Shown here: positions 57,655-64,000 of the stretch, one piece after another | Numbering within the stretch: the stretch's first letter is position 1 | Layout: each line of letters opens with the position of its first letter | Source of the DNA: Hemerocallis citrina | Lineage: Eukaryota > Streptophyta > Magnoliopsida > Asparagales > Asphodelaceae | Direction of reading: 5' to 3' | Length of the DNA stretch: 64,000 nt | NCBI GenBank assembly: GCA_017893485.1 | Contig: CM030358.1 | Coordinates: forward strand, 151,231,368-151,295,367 | Notes under the pieces: model-generated | The model's input: the letters and a program-made list of their open reading frames with translations, nothing else | What the model was told of the DNA's origin: nothing | The model's database searches: none | Program-made: the position numbers and the translations under genes

Positions 57655-59512
57655 TATCACGCCCCAGTTCCCAAAATACGAGAATACGAGTCTATGACTG
57701 AGGCCCAGTGAATGATGCGAATACACCATTCATAACCTGTACAGGTAACTCAACAATAAGATCACAACAAAACCACGTAGGCATGTAAAATCACAATAGG
57801 ATAACAAAAGTACATGACATAATCCATAACATAACCAACAGCTAAAAGAACAAAGTAGTTGCGGGTCAAAACATGCCCGGAATACAATAAAGAGTAGCAT
57901 GAATAAAACATGAATTAAAGATAACATGATAATTAACAAGACAAACACTTGATCAGCAACACCTTCGGGTAACTCTCCATCCGGACCTACAAGTACATTA
58001 TTATAAAAAGAAGAAACAGGAAGATAATCATTAATGCAAGTCACGGACCGCAAGTGGTACAAGCTAAGGTACAAGTACAAAAACGAAACAAAAAGCAGGA
58101 AAAAGAACTAGGAATCAAGAATCATGTAATAGGAGAAATACAACATGTAAACAGGATCATGAACGAGATATCATGAAACAAGTGGCATGTAAACAAGTAA
58201 TCAAGTAAACAAGTCAACAAGAACATGTAACATGTAATTGGATTATGCAAGTGCACATGTTAATCTTATGTCTTTTATTAACCTAACTAGTACAGTAATC
58301 ATGCGTCCCATACCACATGTTTGATACACGCAATCAAATGAACGTTTAAACTTAGTGGTGGATTCTATAGGTTACGTACTCGGAAAAAATATATACATTC
58401 AATCTTGTATCGAGATGCGTGCAATGTGAAATATGTAGAGTGTAAACTTATAGCGTGAAATATGTAAACTTATAATTTGCAACTTGCAACCTGTAACTTG
58501 CAACTTGCATTGGAAAACTACGAGCTCCCGTCCGAGTACGCTATTCTATATTGCCCACTACTAGATCTTTACCCTTATACCCCGGCTTGTTACTTTAATT
58601 AATTTTAATCAACAATAACAAGATATCATATTTAAATTACTATCACGGGTAAAATAATCATGCACATAATCATGTATAATCCTAAGAGTACATATGTGTG
58701 TATCAATCGTGTTCATGTAATGCATGTGGCAACAAAGTATTCATGATCATATGTGAATACGGGATCGACAGATTATGTATAGCAACATATTTCAATTCGA
58801 CCGAAGAATACAAATTAGAGTCAAAGAATATACTTGCGATATTTTTCAAAGGAAGCTTGTACGAGAACAAATGATTAGTACAAGGAGATACTCGCCTGAT
58901 AACCGACGATGATGATACTGGATATAAGAATAACGGGATTAGAATCCCAAAAAGCGAAGCAAAATACTGGTGAGACACTAAACAACAAAAGTGACAAAAC
59001 AGCAAATATCAATCCTCCACACAAAATACCACACACCGGATCGGATCCCCCTTCACACAAACACCAAACACCAATACATCAACACACCACCTCTATTCTC
59101 CTTCTTCCCAAAATACGATAGATATATATATATATATATATATATATAGGGAAAGGATCCGTTGCACACTACTTTGGTGCTCACCGAGTGAACACTACGC
59201 CTTCGGGCGTTCATATCGAAAATCCGAACCGTTCACATTGATCTACACATCTAAATTAGTCTAAATATGTAAAATCAAATCATTTGAAATTCATTTGTCC
59301 ATCCATCATGTGACTATAAAAACAATGAATTTCGCCATACAATTTTGTATCACTTCAATGAATGGGCAAATGAATTTCAAATGATTTGATTTTACATATT
59401 TAGACTAATTTAGATGTGTAGATCAATGTGAATGGTTTGGATTTTCGATATGAACGCCCGGAGGCATAGTGTTCACGCGGTGAGCACCAAAGTAGTGTGC
59501 AACGGATCCTTT

Positions 59513-59609
<97 letters not shown>

Positions 59610-61049
59610 GAGAGAGAGATGGCGAGAGAGTCGAGATGCTTCGGGGGTTCTCGGAGCGGAGACGAGGAGCAGGGTTGGGAATGGCGGTCGACTGGAGGTC
59701 GAGCGACGAGGAGTGATTGAGCGGCAGGTCTGGGCGTTAGTGGCAGTGGCTATGGAGACGAGCGGGCGAGCGGTCGATGGATCAGGAGGCGAAGATAGGG
59801 CGAAGCTTTGGGCTTGAGCGGAGGATAGGCAAAAGTCGACGAAGCGAGTGGATGGAGATGGGGCGGTGAGGTCAAAGGTGCGGTGCTTCAGGATGACGAC
59901 GACGAGGATGTGACGAGGGTTCTCTGGTGGATGCGAGGGTGCACGGAGGGCGAAGTCGAGGGATTCGGTAATGGGGAGAGAGCGAGGGTCTACGAGGAGG
60001 CAAGGGTGATGGGTTTTGGTCTGGGGATGAAACAGGGAAAGGGTGGCTCGACGGGGGTGTTCGGAGGTAGGGGATGACGAGGCGGTTGTGGCGATGGCAA
60101 TGGGGTGGTAGTGGTCGGAGTTCAATGGGTGGGTGCGAGCGGTGACGGAGCTGAGGCAGGAGGAGACTTCGAGTCGAGGAAGACGAGGAGGGAGATGGTG
60201 ATGGGCAGCGGCGGGTTTGCTGCGGCGATGCTCGAGCGGGAGGCGCTCGGAGGCAGGGCGAGAGTGAAGTGGAGATCGACGATGGTGATGGAGGACGGAG
60301 ATGATGAGGGGGGGGGGGGTGAGCTCTGTTCTGCTTTCGAAACAGAGGAGAGAGAGAGTAATGGGGAGAGAGATGAACGAGAGGGGAGTTTTTATATAAA
60401 AAAGTAATAATATAAAATAATAAATATAATATAATAATGGGTAGTTATGAGAGAGTGGGGGTTATGGGGTTACGGGATGTGATGAGTGGGGGAATGTAAA
60501 GGGTTTTGTATATGGGTAGTTAAATTTTGGTAGGGTAGGATAATGGGTTAACGGGTTGGGATCCAATAAATATGGGTTTGGATTGTAAACTTGGACTTTA
60601 TATTTAGGCTTCACAATTTAGAATAAATAAGGATAAAAGAATATGTTATTGGGCTCTAAAACTGTATGATAATAAAAATCTAATTATAATGAATATAATA
60701 TTAAGCTTCATAACAAGGAAATCCAATAATTAACTCACAGGGTGGCTTTAACATAAATCAAATAATTAACTAGAAATTTTATAATGAATTAGGATCTTTG
60801 GGTTTTTCAAAATAATAATAATAATAACAATAATAAAAATAGTAATAAAATAATAATCAGGAGTTGAATAATCAAATAGTGATAAATAGTGTAGGTTGAA
60901 ATTCAGGGTTCAAATAAAATAGTCGGGTACTTATATGAATGCAAAAATTTGGGTTCAAAAGAGTAGAAAAATTTTATAGGAAAAAATTTAAATACAAGAA
61001 TACAGGGAAAGAAAAATACAAATCTGTATAAACGGGACCGGAGGTTACA
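57655..61049 (-). mobile_element. Solo LTR, minus strand, 3.4 kb including a nested MITE
   Basis: A perfect 5-bp duplication GTAGT (57650-57654 and 61050-61054). The minus-strand start is TGTAACCTCCGG at 61049; the end is GGGGCGTGATA at 57655 (CA changed to TA). It pairs over most of its length with the plus-strand solo LTR at 53538-56230. The extra length is due to a MITE with its TA runs around 59120-59565. Inserted in a Copia pol remnant. Confidence 0.88.
59148..59516. mobile_element. Long-TIR MITE inserted in a (TA)n microsatellite
   Basis: GGGAAAGGATCCGTTGCACA starts an inverted repeat with arms of about 150 bp (59149-59298 and 59366-59515) and a 67-bp loop. (TA)n flanks it on both sides (left about 14 units, right about 23), then (AG)n. 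This matches the habit of micron-type plant MITEs that insert in TA microsatellites. Arms are about 95% alike by eye, so it may be a recent insertion. Confidence 0.8.
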
Positions 61050-62383
61050 GTAGTCCTTGAACACGGCATAATAGGCTAGGACATGTAAACTATATATTAA
61101 ATTGTTTGCTCTTGTTAAAATTTGTAACTCTGCTAAATGACACCTCATTAAATATGAAAATTGTGAAATTTGTGCTCAGATTATGATCACTAAAAAACCA
61201 TTTAGTATGGTCTGTAGGAGCACACAATTTCTTGAGTCAATACATTCAGATATTTGTGATCTCAGTAGCTTTGTGACTAGATGAGATAATGATCAGTCAG
61301 AACTATTTAGTTACTCTTGGAGATGATTATTGAATTTTTTCATATATATGGAGGATGCAGCACTTGTTATTTAATGAATTAAAATTTTAGCTAAATGCTA
61401 AGATCAAAATGTTTCAGATTTGATAGAGGTGGTGAATATATTTTAATAATTTTAGAGAAGTTTACATTTGGCATAATCTCTACTGCACTCTATTTACCAT
61501 TATCAAACGATATTGATAAAGTTATAATCAAACACTTAGTGAATTGTTGAATTATATATTATTGATTGTTTTTTGATTTTGTGTAACTATGCGTGAAGTT
61601 TTATTGTTAATCATATTCCTAATATGTTACTACACTCTAAATTATTTGCACCTTGTAGACTATGGGATGGAAACACAAATAATTTTTGTTAAAGTGAAAA
61701 AAAGTGGTGCGGTACATTTGTTAGAGTAAATGACCCTAGAAGGCCTAACGTAGGACCTATAAAAAACATTTGTGTGTGCTTAGAAGTACATAATGTAGTT
61801 GTATGGACAGATGTCAGATCTATCTAATTTGTGTTAGAAGAATCTAGACATGTAGAGTTCTTTGAGGATGTGTTCATCAAAGATCAATATATAAAATTAT
61901 CTAGTCCTACAGACACGGTCACAGTTAGAATTAAGAACCAGCCTTACTAACACTTAAAACTTTAATGGCAGATGAGCCAAGAAGGGTCTTTAGTAGATAA
62001 TGAAAAGAATTTGTTGTTGTATACAGTAATACTTTAATTTAGTTGATTTGCCGAAATGGGCTAAAACTATAGTAAGTGGGGTTTTGTAGAAGAAACTTAG
62101 TTTTGAAACGTTTAGTAGCAATTTTAACAACTAAATGATTGACTGAGATAAGTGGGAAAGATTTGTTTGAAGTCTACTCTCATGTCTGTCATATTGCTAT
62201 AATAAGTATTCTTCTTGCTCTTACATCAATTCAAAATTTTGTTATTCATGAAAAATGTTTAAACAGTTTTGCACTTGATGCTTTGTATTGAAATGTTTTG
62301 TACTAAAGAGTTAGTACTCAAAAGTTTGCACTAATATATTTAGTGAACAAGATTTACAAATTGGTAATATATATATATATACA

Positions 62384-62469
62384 CTAGATTTTCCCGTCGA
62401 CACGTGCCTACGGCACGTCTTCAGAACGATACAACATATGAAAAGTCTTGTAAAGTCCATGTTTCCATA

Positions 62470-62559
<90 letters not shown>

Positions 62560-62722
62560 ATTAAATAAATAAAGGAGTTGTTTTGGGGAGATTTAAATTT
62601 GAATTTTGGGGAAAAACTTTTGGGGGTAAAATGTGTTTTGTGAGGTTAGATCTGGGCCTTTGATTTGGTGAGAGATTAAAGGAGAGCCACTCGATAGCTT
62701 TCTTTGTGTTTTATTATATAGA
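62384..62722 (-). mobile_element. Small non-autonomous Helitron, 339 bp
   Basis: On the minus strand it begins TCTATATAATAAAAC after an A and ends CTAG before a T. The hairpin ACGTGCC-GTA-GGCACGT lies about 14 bases before the end. All three are Helitron hallmarks. It contains a (GT)n(AG)n microsatellite, and it splits the Copia pol remnant. Confidence 0.7.
62472..62555. repeat. (GT)n(AG)n compound microsatellite
   Basis: About 20 GT units then about 20 AG units, inside the small Helitron. Confidence 0.95.
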
Positions 62723-64000
62723 TATTAAAAGTATTAAAATTGAGGCACAAAGAATTTGACAAAATTTTAAAGAGCCTAGATTTGAATCAAGTAATTCGGA
62801 TAAATATCTTTAATTCTGTGGTAAGTCAAATATAATTGTCTTCATTTATTTGTATATTGTTGACATGCTTGTTGATTGGAAGTGACATCTCTATTCTAAA
62901 TGAAGTTAAAATTGTGCTATCCAAAGAATTCAGCATTAGTGTTTAATGCTGACACCATATTAGGTATAAGGGTAAGTTTCGATTGGCAAGAAATAACTCT
63001 TAGTCAAACTTACCAAATCAATAATGTGTTTCAAAAGTGGGGATATAGTGATTGAAAGTGTGTTTTGAAACACCTTATAATTATGATAAAGAATGACACC
63101 TCATGTTGGTGCAACTATGAGGCGGTTAGATCATTCTATAAAAGGTTGACACCTAATGCTATGAAACAGTTAGATCATTCTAAACTAATTGAAAGTCTAA
63201 TATATACAAAGATATGCACTAACAGACATAGCCTTTGAGGTAGTTATAATCTGCAGATTTAGTAGTAGTCATATTAATAGACATTGAAGAGCCCTAAGAG
63301 GCTAATGAGATACTTGAGAGGTACTCAGGAGTCTGCTTTGTACTACTCTAGTAATCCTTCACGAATGAATGGATGATCTGATGTATTATCATGCTCAGAA
63401 TTTTGTTGAAAGTCGATAACTAGTGGATATGTGTTTACACTAGGAGGAAATAGAAATATTATGAAAATTAAAAGGAAAATAGACACTGTGCTATCATCCA
63501 TGAAATCAGACATCTATGTGTTATTCTCTGCAGGAAAAGAGACTGAGTGGATTGAAGGATTTGTTGCTAGTTATCCATTAAGGAGTTTAAGTAACTCTCT
63601 AATTCTATTCGTCGACTATCAAGTTGCAATGCACTAAAGCTCATAACTCACTCTATAATAGTCAGAGGAGTATAATAAGGCTGAAAGAGGCCTAGCTAAA
63701 TTTTCTCATAACTAAAGTGCAATTAAGATAAAATATGGCTAATTCTCTTACTAAGAGACTTGAAAGTGATCTAATTATTAGAATTATGGGGGAAATGGAG
63801 TTAAAAGTTATTGAGCCAAAAGTTTTAATATCCTAGTTGTTTTGAAAATTAGAATCTAATTGGGGCCATAGAGAAGTTCAAACTTAAGCATCAATTTTAG
63901 GCAGTTGACATGCTTTAAATAATTTGAAAGTTCTATATAAATTTTGTTAATATATAATTTCATTCCAATTTTGATGATGTTATATATTCTCATAATTTAT

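Larger units (their letters stand above)
61051..63836 (+). pseudogene. Decayed Copia pol: integrase, then reverse transcriptase/RNase H
   Basis: Conserved blocks appear in order but in shifting frames: a zinc-binding end of the pre-integrase region (ENCEICAQIMITKKPF, about 61157), integrase start (ESIHSDICDLSSF), the capsid-side motif VNDPRRPNVGP (about 61724) and HVEFFEDVFIKD (about 61850). After a gap, the RNase H region shows MRYLRGTQESALYY (63309), SGYVFTLGG (63422) and STMEAEY-type MKSDIYVLFSAGKETEWIEG (63499). Dozens of stops and deletions remove the catalytic core of integrase and most of the reverse transcriptase. The upstream part is cut off by the solo LTR at 57655-61049. Non-functional. 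Confidence 0.75.

Noticed and set aside
59400..60125. 241-codon minus-strand frame
   Set aside because: It crosses TA and AG microsatellites, a MITE arm and LTR sequence; Ser-Leu and Ile-Tyr runs are microsatellite translations.

Overview
This window is plant nuclear DNA, very probably from a eudicot with a large, repeat-rich genome. The evidence is GT-AG introns, plant-only transposon families (CACTA/En-Spm, Tat-like and other Ty3/gypsy, Copia, PIF/Harbinger-like, MULE-like, hAT-like, Helitron) and the absence of bacterial operons, Shine-Dalgarno sites or CRISPR. I cannot name the species. I support only one host gene; the rest is mobile elements, many nested inside one another.

Layout. (1) 1-18.56 kb: the 3' part of a plus-strand Tat-like gypsy element, made of a 116-bp tandem array (178-640), antisense extra ORFs with a Transposase_28-type domain (15881 down to 857), a 68-bp tandem array (16.2-17.28 kb) and an LTR ending at 18560. 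An 11.7-kb CACTA transposon (1635-13342) has inserted into the antisense ORF region. It has TIRs, subterminal hairpin repeats, a four-exon TNP2-type transposase (4495-8265), a shrunken second gene and two blocks of 316-bp repeats. (2) 19565-31452: the host gene, two exons (137 aa, one membrane segment) separated by an 11.47-kb intron. The intron holds a 4.6-kb fold-back element carrying a plant mobile domain pseudogene, three hAT/MULE-type small elements, a palindrome-bearing 470-bp element and a SINE-like stretch. (3) 31.94-43.05 kb: a hAT-like element split by a palindrome-bearing MITE, a probable Helitron and a minus-strand solo LTR (33499-42991). That LTR was itself split by a plus-strand solo LTR of the same family (36263-41576), which carries a hAT MITE (38952-39526). 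(4) 43.2-45.25 kb: a miniature LTR retrotransposon with PBS and PPT. (5) 45.4-49.8 kb: two fold-back elements and a smaller inverted-repeat element. (6) 51.8-52.6 kb: another palindrome-bearing MITE. (7) 53.5-61.05 kb: two solo LTRs of one family in opposite orientation; the second (57655-61049) sits inside a decayed Copia pol region that continues to about 63.8 kb and also holds a small Helitron.

The most interesting signals are structural. Two otherwise unrelated groups of elements are full of short palindromes. Three fold-back elements share an ACTCGC...GCGAGT hairpin core. Four elements with GAGCATC-like ends and mostly 3-bp TNA target duplications carry repeated ~20-bp palindromes whose arms change together while pairing is kept. 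All calls come from reading the sequence; no database search was run.
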